Below are positions 49,586-57,443 of a DNA stretch of 64,000 nucleotides, one piece after another; the stretch's first letter is position 1, and each line of letters begins with the position of its first letter. Below the pieces are notes generated by a model that saw only the letters and a program-made list of their open reading frames with translations, did not search any database and had not been told where the DNA came from. This DNA comes from Deltaproteobacteria bacterium (GTDB lineage: Bacteria; Desulfobacterota; Deferrisomatia; Deferrisomatales; JACRMM01), in the NCBI GenBank assembly GCA_016214985.1, contig JACRMM010000058.1:1-64000 (forward strand), in the 5' to 3' direction. The position numbers were made by a program, and so were the translations under genes.

Positions 49586-50906
49586 GCCCCACCTGGGCGT
49601 GGAGCGTGAGCTGCGAGTGTTTTTCCACGGAGCCGGGCCCGAACGGGTTCTCGTTGGGGTTGGTGTTGTCGTTCGTCTGTTTGGCCGGCAGGGCGTATTC
49701 GACGCCCGTGTTGTACGTCCAGTCGCCTGCCTTGTAGCCGAACCCTGCCGTCAGATGATCGGTCACGATGGCGGGGAAGAGCGGGGTGAGCGTGTCGTCG
49801 GGCACGGGAGAGTTGGCGTGGTTGTACCCGAACCGCACGGCCCAGGCCGGAGCGGGGAGGAACTCGATACCCAGGGCGTACACCCACTGATCCTTCCAGT
49901 CCATGGCGAAGGGTATGGTCATCTTCTCGGGCGCACCCGCCGTATCGGGGTTTTTCACTTTGATCTTCACGGTCTTGACGGCGCTGGACCAGTCGATCCA
50001 GTTCACGTCGGCTGCGACCCGAACCCACGGTGCCACACGGTAGTTCACTCCCAGGCCCGCCTGCTGGGGCCAGTCGAACCCGGTCATCTTGGCGTCGTAC
50101 TTCACCTTCGTGCCCAGGGTGGTGCTCGGACCCGTGGGCATGTTCGTGAAGTTGAGCGTCATCGTGCCGTGGTCGAACTCGAGATCGGTCGCTGTCAGGT
50201 AGGCGCCACCGACGCTCAGTTCGCCGAAGCGATACTGGAACCCGAAACGCCCTCCGTAGGAGAGAGCCCACATGTCCTTCATTTCCATGCCGGGAAACTG
50301 CACCTCCAACGTCGATGGGTCGGCGTCCAGGTTCATGAAGGCAGAGGTGTCAGGAAAGAATTTGAGCGCCGTCTGCGCATAGCCCAGGTTGAGGCTCGCA
50401 CCGAGCCGGAACGACGGCGCCACCTGCCACGCCAGGGTGGGCGTCAGCTTGGCGAACATCACGTTCGTGTACGTGTCGTCCGTCCCGCCGAAGGGCGTGT
50501 TGAGGTCTTTGTACTCCGCCCCCATGCCTCCCTGGGCGAACAGCCCGATCCCCCAGGTCAGCGGCAGTCCCTTGATCGGCGACGAGAACGTGAGCAGTGG
50601 CAGCGGGAAGTACTTCTGCTCTGCCTTCTCGTCGTTGCCGAGGTTGTCCTCGTGTTGGAGGAACGGCATGAGGAGACTCAAGCCCCCGTCAAGCTCGGGG
50701 CTCGAGCACTCGCACAGCCCCGCGGGGTTGATGTTCATGGCCGAGGGATTGTCGACGCCTGCCAACGATGCGCCGCCCATGGACGACGACACGGCGCCGT
50801 AACCGATCATGTTCATGCCGTTGGTAGCGAGCGACGCTGTCGGCATGAGGCCGACGACCAGACAGGGGACAGCGAGTCCAAGAGCGCGTTTCCAGGGGCT
50901 GGGCAT
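49575..50906 (-). CDS. FadL/OmpP1-type outer-membrane transport protein
   Basis: A 443-residue barrel with a signal peptide, then the FadL N-terminal hatch signature (TNGMNMIGYGAVSSSMGGAS; NPSAMNINPAGL) and a terminal Phe (AQVGRVF). FadL-family channels import hydrophobic compounds such as fatty acids or aromatics. It lies between arsR and the TlpA-FMN gene in a minus-strand operon, 105 bases after arsR. Confidence 0.92.
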   Translation of the reverse strand: MPSPWKRALGLAVPCLVVGLMPTASLATNGMNMIGYGAVSSSMGGASLAGVDNPSAMNINPAGLCECSSPELDGGLSLLMPFLQHEDNLGNDEKAEQKYFPLPLLTFSSPIKGLPLTWGIGLFAQGGMGAEYKDLNTPFGGTDDTYTNVMFAKLTPTLAWQVAPSFRLGASLNLGYAQTALKFFPDTSAFMNLDADPSTLEVQFPGMEMKDMWALSYGGRFGFQYRFGELSVGGAYLTATDLEFDHGTMTLNFTNMPTGPSTTLGTKVKYDAKMTGFDWPQQAGLGVNYRVAPWVRVAADVNWIDWSSAVKTVKIKVKNPDTAGAPEKMTIPFAMDWKDQWVYALGIEFLPAPAWAVRFGYNHANSPVPDDTLTPLFPAIVTDHLTAGFGYKAGDWTYNTGVEYALPAKQTNDNTNPNENPFGPGSVEKHSQLTLHAQVGRVF

Positions 50907-51011
50907 GGGAATCTCCTCGTGAAAAAGGTTACAAATAACGGCACCACGCGGGCCGTAGATCCGCTTCTCTCCCCCTCTGCAGAGGCCGAGGGCCGCGCCA
51001 GTTTCCCACGA

Positions 51012-51371
51012 TCACGCGTCCCGGTTGTCTTCCTCATTGGCCGGTCGCCCCACAGCGCCGTCGACCGTGCGGTTGCGAGTCTCCAGCGACTCCCGCATGA
51101 CTTCGCTGATGAGATCGAACGCCTGGAAGATCTTCCGGTTGGCAATGGAGTAATAGGCGTAGGAGCCTTCGCGGCGGGCGTTCACGATGCCCTTCGCGCG
51201 CATCAATGCGAGGTGCTGGGAGATGTTCGCTTGAGACCCGCCGATGTGGCTCACGATGTCCCCGACGGTCAGCTCTCCCTCGCGTAGGAGGTCGAGAATG
51301 TGCTGCCGTGTCGCGTTCGCGAGCGTCTTGCAGAGCTCGGAGTGCAGGCAGTAGAAGTCTTTCGAGTCCAT
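51012..51371 (-). CDS. ArsR-family repressor
   Basis: A 119-residue winged-helix protein (SELCKTLANATRQHILDLL; IGGSQANISQHLALMRAKGIV; EGSYAYYSI). Cys at positions about 8 and 14 (YCLHSELC) could form a sensor site, placed before the HTH rather than in it. It heads the FadL/TlpA operon and has a perfect dyad just upstream of its start. Confidence 0.88.
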   Translation of the reverse strand: MDSKDFYCLHSELCKTLANATRQHILDLLREGELTVGDIVSHIGGSQANISQHLALMRAKGIVNARREGSYAYYSIANRKIFQAFDLISEVMRESLETRNRTVDGAVGRPANEEDNRDA

Positions 51372-51404
51372 TCCGCGCGAATCGTTTCCCGTAGCGACGT
51401 CTGG

Positions 51405-51424
51405 ATATCCGCATGTACGGATAT
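51405..51424 (-). promoter_or_regulatory. Perfect operator dyad for the ArsR repressor
   Basis: ATATCCG, six bases, CGGATAT, 34 bases upstream of the arsR start, with AT-rich sequence on its far side suitable for a promoter. A classical ArsR autoregulatory arrangement. Confidence 0.65.
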
Positions 51425-51661
51425 TAGGATACCCTTATGTACCCTTCACGAGCTCGTCGTGTCAAGGGCTTTTCGGTGGGTTCTCGTGACCGAGGGGACG
51501 GCGGGGGCCGTCAAGAACTCAGGGGCGGGACGTGCGAGGGAAACCGGCGCGGGGGTGGCGACGCGGACCATTGGGGCCGGGTCGGGGACATGCTCGGCCT
51601 GCAAGCCAAACAGGGGCCGCGTTTCTCTCTGCTGCCTCGCCGAGGCAGTGGGTCATCGTCC

Positions 51662-51985
51662 TCAGGTGATGCCGGAAGGAGCCGAGGGCGCAGCCGGTTC
51701 TGCCTGCGGTTGCTGCGCAGGTGCCCCGGAGATGCCGGACAGCTTGCCGAAGAAGAGCTTCGTCTTGAATGCGCCCACGGCCATGGCGATGGAGCAGACG
51801 TCCTGGAGTTCTGCGTCCGTCGCTCCCGCCTCCCTCGCACCTGCGAGGCTAAAGTCCGTTCAGGTGTCGCAGGCGGCGGCCAGCGAGGCCCCCAGGGCGA
51901 CGAGGTGTTTGGTCTTCCGGTCGAGCGCGTCGGTGCCGTAGGTCGCGTCGAAGAACTCCTGGAACTTCGTCATAGGATCGGCCAT
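51662..51985 (-). CDS. Probable selenoprotein of the carboxymuconolactone decarboxylase/AhpD family (CxxU)
   Basis: A 107-residue protein if TGA at 51860-51862 is read as selenocysteine. Before it: FDATYGTDALDRKTKHLVAL and AAACDT; after it, in the same frame: TDFSLAGAREAGATDAELQD and VCSIAMAVGAFKTKLFFGKL. Together they make a normal CMD/AhpD-fold protein with the redox motif C-D-T-U exactly where the family has CxxC. A SECIS-like hairpin follows the UGA. AGGAGGAG precedes the ATG at 51985. Without readthrough the product would lose its conserved second half. Likely a thiol/selenol peroxidase-like or organometal-related protein. Confidence 0.8.
51833..51862 (-). promoter_or_regulatory. Selenocysteine UGA codon and candidate SECIS element
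   Basis: In the transcript the UGA (51860-51862) is followed by 11 bases, then CCUCGC-AGGU-GCGAGG (51833-51848). The AGGU loop starts 17 bases after the UGA. As I recall it, E. coli fdhF has the same spacing and a closely similar apical GC-AGGU-type loop. This is strong support for SelB-directed decoding. Confidence 0.7.
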
Positions 51986-52693
51986 CGTGCTCTCCTCCTG
52001 GATACAACGATCCGGGTGCAACCCTGCGGCGGCAGATGTTCTCAGGGTGACGACGAAGAGGTCGCGAGGGAGGCTCCCCTCCTCGACCCTGGAGATCTCG
52101 ACGACGTCGTAGCCCGAAGCGAGCCGTCGGATCTTCTCCTCGCTGAAGAAGTGGACGACGAAGCCGCCCACGTCGTAGATCTCCTCTCCCCGATGGACCC
52201 CCGCGCGGTAGTGTTTGTCGAAGGTGCTACGGACCGAGAAGAGATTCAGCCCCCCGGGCCGGAGCACTCTTCGGATCTCACCGAGAGCGAAGGCGATCTC
52301 CTCGGTCGTCAGCTCCATGCACAGGAGCATGTGCGAGAAACAGCCGTCGAAGGTGCCGTCCGCGAAGGGAAGAGGCTGGCGCAGATCGTGGATTCGGGCG
52401 GTCACGCGGGACGAAACTCCGGCCGCGCGAGCGATCGCGGCCACCGTCTCCACGGCGGTCGGCGAGTAGTCGAGCGCGGTCACGCGAAGCCCGCTTTGCG
52501 CAAAGAAGAACGTGTCGCGCCCCTGTCCGCAGCCGAGCTCCAAGACGGTCTCGACCCCCTCCGCCTGAAAGCGTGCCAGAGCCGACCGGGCAACTTCACT
52601 CGGGCCTTCGCCGAAGAATGCCGCGTCGGCGGCGTAGACCCGGCTCCAGTGGGAGCGTTGATCCTCCGTGTACTCGATTCCGACGTGGTTCAT
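51860..52693 (-). CDS. Class I SAM-dependent methyltransferase, open into the selenoprotein frame
   Basis: A methyltransferase of about 230 residues: VETVLELGCGQGRDTFFFAQ (SAM motif I), VTALDYSP (motif II) and EIRRVLRPGGLNLFSV (motif post III). It probably methylates a small molecule or metalloid. It has no stop codon of its own: after DLFVVTLRTSAAAG the frame runs through the ribosome binding site and ATG of the selenoprotein up to its UGA. So it is either a genuine fusion with the CMD domain or the two are made separately through the internal start at 51985. GGAG precedes the ATG. Confidence 0.85.
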   Translation of the reverse strand: MNHVGIEYTEDQRSHWSRVYAADAAFFGEGPSEVARSALARFQAEGVETVLELGCGQGRDTFFFAQSGLRVTALDYSPTAVETVAAIARAAGVSSRVTARIHDLRQPLPFADGTFDGCFSHMLLCMELTTEEIAFALGEIRRVLRPGGLNLFSVRSTFDKHYRAGVHRGEEIYDVGGFVVHFFSEEKIRRLASGYDVVEISRVEEGSLPRDLFVVTLRTSAAAGLHPDRCIQEESTMADPMTKFQEFFDATYGTDALDRKTKHLVALGASLAAACDT

Positions 52694-52729
52694 GTGGTTC
52701 TCCGGGGTGTTCCACCTTCTGAGGTGGGG

Positions 52730-53242
52730 CTATTGCCGGGCGGACGCGTCCGCAGCGGGGTCGGGAAGCCCATTCCACCGGGCTATCCACACCCACGCCG
52801 CTGCGATCGAGACGGTCGTAAGGGCCGCCAACAGGGGTTTTGCGAACGGAAGGAACCGAGCGCCGAAGAGGTTCAGCCAGACCACGAGCATGGGCGAGCC
52901 GCAGCAGCCGATCAGGTAGCAGCCGGCCACGGCGAGTATCCCGGCGAACGTCGCGCCGCCGACGGCGAATCGACCCGCGGAGCAATAGCGGTTGCGGAGG
53001 TACCGCCGAAAGGAAACCGACGCGAAGGCCATGGACAACCCGTAGGAGTAGCTCAGCCAGTAGCTCTGGCTCTCACGATACCGGCCGAACCACGTACGAT
53101 CGTCGGGCAACAGGGCCCACCTCGCCTGGGCCGGATCCTGCTCGGGGAAGAGGCCAAGCCAGACGAAGTGAAGGGCGACGGTCGCCGCGAAGACGCCAAG
53201 CGGCAAGAGACTTTCCTTCGCCAGGCGCGGAAGTCGGTTCAC
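52730..53242 (-). CDS. Small inner-membrane protein with a CCGSP motif, unknown
   Basis: A 170-residue protein with about four hydrophobic segments (LLPLGVFAATVALHFVWLGL; FAGILAVAGCYLIGCCGSPM; LLAALTTVSIAAAWVWI). The paired cysteines in IGCCGSPML lie at a helix end and could bind metal. The GTG at 53242 overlaps the upstream stop (GTGA). It belongs to the four-gene operon that ends in the selenoprotein. Confidence 0.65.
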   Translation of the reverse strand: MNRLPRLAKESLLPLGVFAATVALHFVWLGLFPEQDPAQARWALLPDDRTWFGRYRESQSYWLSYSYGLSMAFASVSFRRYLRNRYCSAGRFAVGGATFAGILAVAGCYLIGCCGSPMLVVWLNLFGARFLPFAKPLLAALTTVSIAAAWVWIARWNGLPDPAADASARQ

Positions 53243-53631
53243 TCGCCTGGCACCTTCTCCAGGGACTTCGCGACGAACTCCAGCTTCTCTCCTGACTTCC
53301 GAATCTCCCCGTCCAGCCGTACGAGGCTCTTCACGTCCGGCATGGCGCCGCCCCAGCGCACGGGCAGAACCATGTCGGCGCAGGTGACGCGGCCGCACTT
53401 CTTGAACTCCGCGGCGTCCATGAGCCCGAGTTGCTGCTCCTTCGGGAAGACTTTGCTCACCACGCCCTCGACGCGGATCGGGCCTTTGTGCTTGTCGACC
53501 TCGCGCATGAGCGTGGAGACCTCCAGGATGGTCCCGGCCTTGGCCGCCGGGGCCGGTGTCTTCTCCACGCCGCCGACAACCGCGGCAGGAGCCAGCAGGG
53601 CGATGCAGACCGCAAGAGTCCAGGGTTTCAT
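53239..53631 (-). CDS. Small secreted protein, OB-fold-like, unknown
   Basis: A 130-residue protein with a signal peptide (WTLAVCIALLAPAAVVGG), then a compact domain: GPIRVEGVVSKVFPKEQQLGL, CGRVTCADMVLPVRW, SLVRLDGEIRKSGEKLEFVAK. The strand order and the phrases resemble OB-fold nucleic-acid or metal-chaperone-type domains. Two Cys (CGRVTC) may be a redox or metal pair. It is the first gene of the operon leading to the selenoprotein. Confidence 0.6.
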   Translation of the reverse strand: MKPWTLAVCIALLAPAAVVGGVEKTPAPAAKAGTILEVSTLMREVDKHKGPIRVEGVVSKVFPKEQQLGLMDAAEFKKCGRVTCADMVLPVRWGGAMPDVKSLVRLDGEIRKSGEKLEFVAKSLEKVPGE

Positions 53632-53956
53632 GCGAATACCTCCGCGGATGTGGGCGTCTTCAATTGCACCGGTTCGGGCGGGATCACTCGGGCCGTGTTG
53701 CCGAGTGTGCTCCCGGACGGGCGACCGCTCAAGGGGTTGTGCCCTTCATCGCCCGAGGGCCGAAGGCTCGTGCCAGCCTCTCCATCCCGTCGGGCAGCCC
53801 GGCAACATGCCTTCCTTACCGCAGCGGTCGAGGCCCCCGGAGCGCCTCCAGGGAGCATCTGCTCGAGCAGAATGTGTTGGTCCTGACCCTCCCCCGATTT
53901 GGTGGACACACCGAAAAGCAGGGATAGTGGTCTCGGGAGTGTGTCTTGGGAGAACA

Positions 53957-54104
53957 GAGAAGAACGCACACGCGGGAGGTCAAGGTCGAGGCGGTCCGGC
54001 TGGTGACCGAGGGAGGGCACAAGCCCTCGGAGTTCGCCGGGGATTTCCTGGGCCGCCCACAAGCTCAGGTTCGCCGCCAAGAATGGCGAGAAGAACAGAG
54101 CGGT
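53957..54104 (+). mobile_element. Remnant of an IS3-family OrfA (transposase N-terminus)
   Basis: The frame reads RRTHTREVKVEAVRLVTEGG HKPSEFAGD, like the N-terminal helix-turn-helix of IS3/IS911 OrfA proteins (EFKxxAVxLVxxxGxSxxEVA), then degenerates and stops after about 50 residues. No OrfB or terminal repeats were identified. It sits just upstream of the fluoride riboswitch. Confidence 0.5.
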
Positions 54105-54239
54105 ATTTGAGGAGTATGAAGAACCGTGCGATTTGCCTGCCGAACGATTGGGAAGAGTCATGGGAGAACACGTTGGATGGTGTGTTGAAGCCCGGCTTGC
54201 TTCCGTGAAGAGTCCAAGCTACCCTGACGGTCACAATCC

Positions 54240-54298
54240 AAGAGGGGATGGAGTCCCCCTCGGAAACCGCCCACGCCCGGGCTGATGACTCCTGCCGC
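54240..54298 (+). ncRNA. Fluoride riboswitch (crcB motif) aptamer
   Basis: GGGGATGG (54244-54251), AAACCGCC (about 54264-54271) and GCTGATGACTCCTGCC (54281-54296) are the conserved parts of the crcB RNA motif in correct order and spacing. P1 can form between GGAGTC (54250-54255) and GACTCC (54287-54292). The downstream operon ends in crcB and includes enolase, matching the known fluoride regulon. Confidence 0.93.
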
Positions 54299-54359
54299 GT
54301 GCCAAGCTGCGCGGTGGGAGCGAGGCAGGAGCCGACCCACCGCCCGGTGGGTTTTTTTT
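54289..54359 (+). terminator. Riboswitch expression platform with intrinsic terminator
   Basis: The terminator is CCCACC-GCCC-GGTGGG followed by eight Ts (54336-54359). A competing antiterminator pairs GCGGTGGG (54311-54318) with CCCACCGC (54336-54343). A third pairing, CTCCTGCC (54289-54296) with GGCAGGAG (54324-54331), uses the aptamer P1 strand and excludes the antiterminator. Predicted logic: fluoride locks P1, the antiterminator forms and the operon is transcribed; without fluoride the terminator forms. Confidence 0.85.
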
Positions 54360-54401
54360 GTGCCCCGAGTCCCGCCGTCGATCGCCAAGGGGAGGGCCCG
54401 A

Positions 54402-56104
54402 GTGGCCACAGATTCCCAGCTCGACACCTTGCGGAGGATCTGCGCTGTGTTCGCCCTGGAGTCTCTTCGCCCGCGCCTCGACGCGGCGGCCGAGTCGGCC
54501 CGGGCCGGCGGCCTCGTCGACCTGGCGATACTCGGGCAGTTCAAGGCGGGGAAGAGCTCGCTGCTGAACGCGCTGCTCGGGCAGGACGTGCTTCCCGTAG
54601 GCGTGCTGCCCGCCACCGCGGTCGTGACGCGGCTCGGGTACGGGCCGCAGCCGCGGGCCACTGTCCGCCGCCTGTCCGGGGAGTCCTTCGACGTCCCCCT
54701 TTCACGACTCGCCGAGTTCGTCACGGAGCAGGAGAATCCGGAGAACGCAAAGGAAGTTGCGCTTGTCGACGTGGAGCTTCCGGCTCTCCATACGCCGGCC
54801 TGCGCTTCGTCGACACGCCGGGGCTCGGCAGCGCCTTTGTCCACAACACTCGGGTTTCGTTTCACTGGCTCCCCCATGTGGGGGGGGCGCTCGTGGCCGT
54901 GAGCGCGAGCCATCCTCTGTCCGAGCAGGACCTTGATCTGATCTGCGAGGTCTCCCGACACACCCCCGAGGTGGCGATCATCCTCACCAAGGCCGATCTC
55001 GTCTCTGAGCCCGACCTCGCCGCCATCGTTTCATTTGTTCGACACCAGATCTTCCGCCAGGCGCCCCGAAACCTCTCTATCCTTCCGTTCTCCGTCCTGC
55101 AAGCGTTCGAGCCACTCCAAAGCCGATTCCGGGAGTATCTGAGGGACCGGTTCGTCGACGGCCGGGAGGAGCGCTTCGAGACGATCGTGGGCCACAAAGT
55201 GAGGACCCTCGCCACCGAGGCCTGGGCGTACCTCGACCTCGCCCTTGTCTCCGCGACCGCGGAGGACTCCGCGCGGCGAGACCTCCGAGAGGCCCTGTCC
55301 CGCGAGCGCCGGGAAGGTGGTGCGGTGCGGGGAGAGGTGCGAGTCCTCATCCGAGACCTGGAGACCCAGGCGCGCACCGCTGCGTCCGAGCGTTTTCACG
55401 CCTATCGCGGCGAAGTGACGATCGCGCTGCGCCGGCGACTGGAGAACGCTTCTCCAGCCTGGAAGGGGAACCTGGCCGACACCACGCGTCGCTTTCAGTC
55501 CTGGCTCGCCGAGGCGCTGTCTGAGGAGCTCTCCCGGGCCTCCGGCCGTGGCGGGGAGTCTCTTCTCCATTTCCTGGACGACGCGCTGGCGCAGGCGCAC
55601 CGGGCGGTGCGAGGGTTCCAGGGTCGGCTCGCCCACGAGATCCGGCGCTCCCTCGGCGTCTCGTTCGAGGGAGCCCGCTTCCACGCCCAGGTCGCCGAAC
55701 CCGCGCGACCCGACATCCGGATCGGGAAGACCTTCGACACCAACGTGGACCTCCTCTGGTTCGCGATTCCCATGCCCCTCGTCCGGTCGTGGGTGCAGCG
55801 GCACTTCGAGAAGCTCGTCTCCTGGGAGGCGGAGAAGAATCTTTCCCGGCTGGCGGCCCAGTGGGCCGAGGCCGTGAGCGCTTCGTTGGAGGGGCTCGCG
55901 GCCCAGACGCTGGACTTCATGGAGAACGAGCTGTCGAGCATCGGAGCCCTGGTATCGGGCGCGAGCGACCGGAAGGGAGAGATCCGCAGCGCGCTCGGCG
56001 AGTTGGAGGCGTTGGGTCGCGGTGTGTCCGGAGAGGGGATCGATTCGTTGAGCGGCACGACGAGGACGCCGTCTCGGGATCGTTTGGATGCTACGCCCGC
56101 GTGA
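54402..56104 (+). pseudogene. Dynamin-like GTPase, first gene after the fluoride riboswitch, frameshifted
   Basis: About 567 residues over two frames. The first (from GTG 54402, GGGGAGGG upstream) has the P loop LAILGQFKAGKSSLLNALLG and switch region LPATAVVT. It shifts near 54790 into a frame beginning SPYAGLRFVDTPGLGS (G3) with ILTKADL (G4) and a long helical stalk to 56104. One missing base accounts for the shift. Bacterial dynamin-like proteins remodel or repair membranes. If the shift is a sequence error, a membrane-protection role under fluoride is conceivable; otherwise the gene is dead. Confidence 0.8.
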
Positions 56105-56156
56105 GTCGGGTCTGGCGTGTGGCGAGGCAACAACAACTTTCTCAGGGAGGAACCCC

Positions 56157-57443
56157 ATGAACCCGTCCATCTCATCGGTACGCGCCCTGGAGATCTTGGA
56201 CTCCCGGGGAAATCCCACGGTTCGGGTCTTCGTTACCCTGTCGAACGGCCTCCGTGCGGCGAGCTCGGTCCCGTCCGGGGCCTCGACGGGGGAACACGAG
56301 GCCGTGGAGCTGCGCGACGGGGACGGCGACCGCTACGGGGGGAAGGGGGTGCTCCGGGCGGTTGCCCACGTGAACGAGACGATTGGGCCGGCGCTCCTCG
56401 GCAAGAACCCCCTGCGCCAGGCCGAGATCGACCGCCTGCTGATCGACCTCGACGGCACTCGGAACAAGGGCAAGCTCGGGGCCAACGCCCTCCTCGGGGC
56501 TTCCATGGCGGTGGCGCGGGCGGCGGCCAAGGCCGCGAGCATCCCCCTCTATGCATACCTGGGGGGCCCCGGAGCGGTCCGACTCCCGGTTCCCATGATG
56601 AACATCTTGAACGGCGGCATGCACGCCGACAACAGCGTGGACTTTCAGGAGTTCATGGTGATGCCCTTAGGAGCCCCCTCCTTTGCGGAGGCCCTGCGTT
56701 GGGGCGCCGAGACCTTCCACGCGTTGAAGCGCATCCTCAAGGGAATGAGCCTCGCCACGAACGTGGGCGACGAGGGCGGGTTCGCGCCCAACCTCCGGAG
56801 CAACGAGGAGGCATGCGAGGTGATCGTGGCGGCCATCGAGGCCGCCGGCTACCGCCCCGGCAAGGACATCGCCATCGCGATGGATCCCGCCGCCAGCTCG
56901 TTCTTTCGGGAGGGGGAGTACGACCTCGCGAAGTCGGGCCAGGGAAGGAAGTCGAGCTTCGACATGACGGCGCTCTACGAGAAGTGGATCGGCAAGTACC
57001 CTATCGTGTCCATCGAGGATGGTCTTGCCGAGAACGACTGGGAGGGGTTCCGGGAGCAGACCGAGGCCCTCGGCAAGAAGATCCAGATCGTCGGAGACGA
57101 CCTCTACGTGACCAACACGACGTTCATCGAGCGGGGGATTCAAGAGAAAGCCACGAACGCGGTGCTCATCAAGCTCAACCAGATTGGAACCGTCACCGAG
57201 ACCCTGGAGGCGATCCACCTCTGCCGGAAGGCCGGCTGGGGCTTCGTCGTCTCCCACCGCTCGGGAGAGACCGAGGACACGTTCCTTGCCGACTTCGCCG
57301 TCGCCATGGGAGGCGGGCAGATCAAGACGGGCTCGGCCTGCCGCAGCGAACGAATCGCGAAGTACAACCGGCTCCTGGAGATCGAGGCCGAGCTCGGAAC
57401 GACGGCGGTCTTCGAGAGCCCGTTTTCGGCCGGCCGGCGATGA
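56157..57443 (+). CDS. eno: Enolase in a fluoride-controlled operon
   Basis: A 428-residue phosphopyruvate hydratase with complete active-site features: SRGNPTVRV, SGASTGEHEA, NVGDEGGFAP, Mg ligands in AMDPAASSFF, VSIEDGLAE and GDDLYVTN, catalytic Lys in LIKLNQIGT, and SHRSGETEDT. GQIKTGSACRSERIAKYN replaces the usual GSLSRSER. Fluoride with phosphate inhibits enolase, so fluoride induction can supply extra or more resistant enzyme. AGGGAGG precedes the ATG. Its stop overlaps the next start (ATGA). Confidence 0.97.
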   Translation: MNPSISSVRALEILDSRGNPTVRVFVTLSNGLRAASSVPSGASTGEHEAVELRDGDGDRYGGKGVLRAVAHVNETIGPALLGKNPLRQAEIDRLLIDLDGTRNKGKLGANALLGASMAVARAAAKAASIPLYAYLGGPGAVRLPVPMMNILNGGMHADNSVDFQEFMVMPLGAPSFAEALRWGAETFHALKRILKGMSLATNVGDEGGFAPNLRSNEEACEVIVAAIEAAGYRPGKDIAIAMDPAASSFFREGEYDLAKSGQGRKSSFDMTALYEKWIGKYPIVSIEDGLAENDWEGFREQTEALGKKIQIVGDDLYVTNTTFIERGIQEKATNAVLIKLNQIGTVTETLEAIHLCRKAGWGFVVSHRSGETEDTFLADFAVAMGGGQIKTGSACRSERIAKYNRLLEIEAELGTTAVFESPFSAGRR

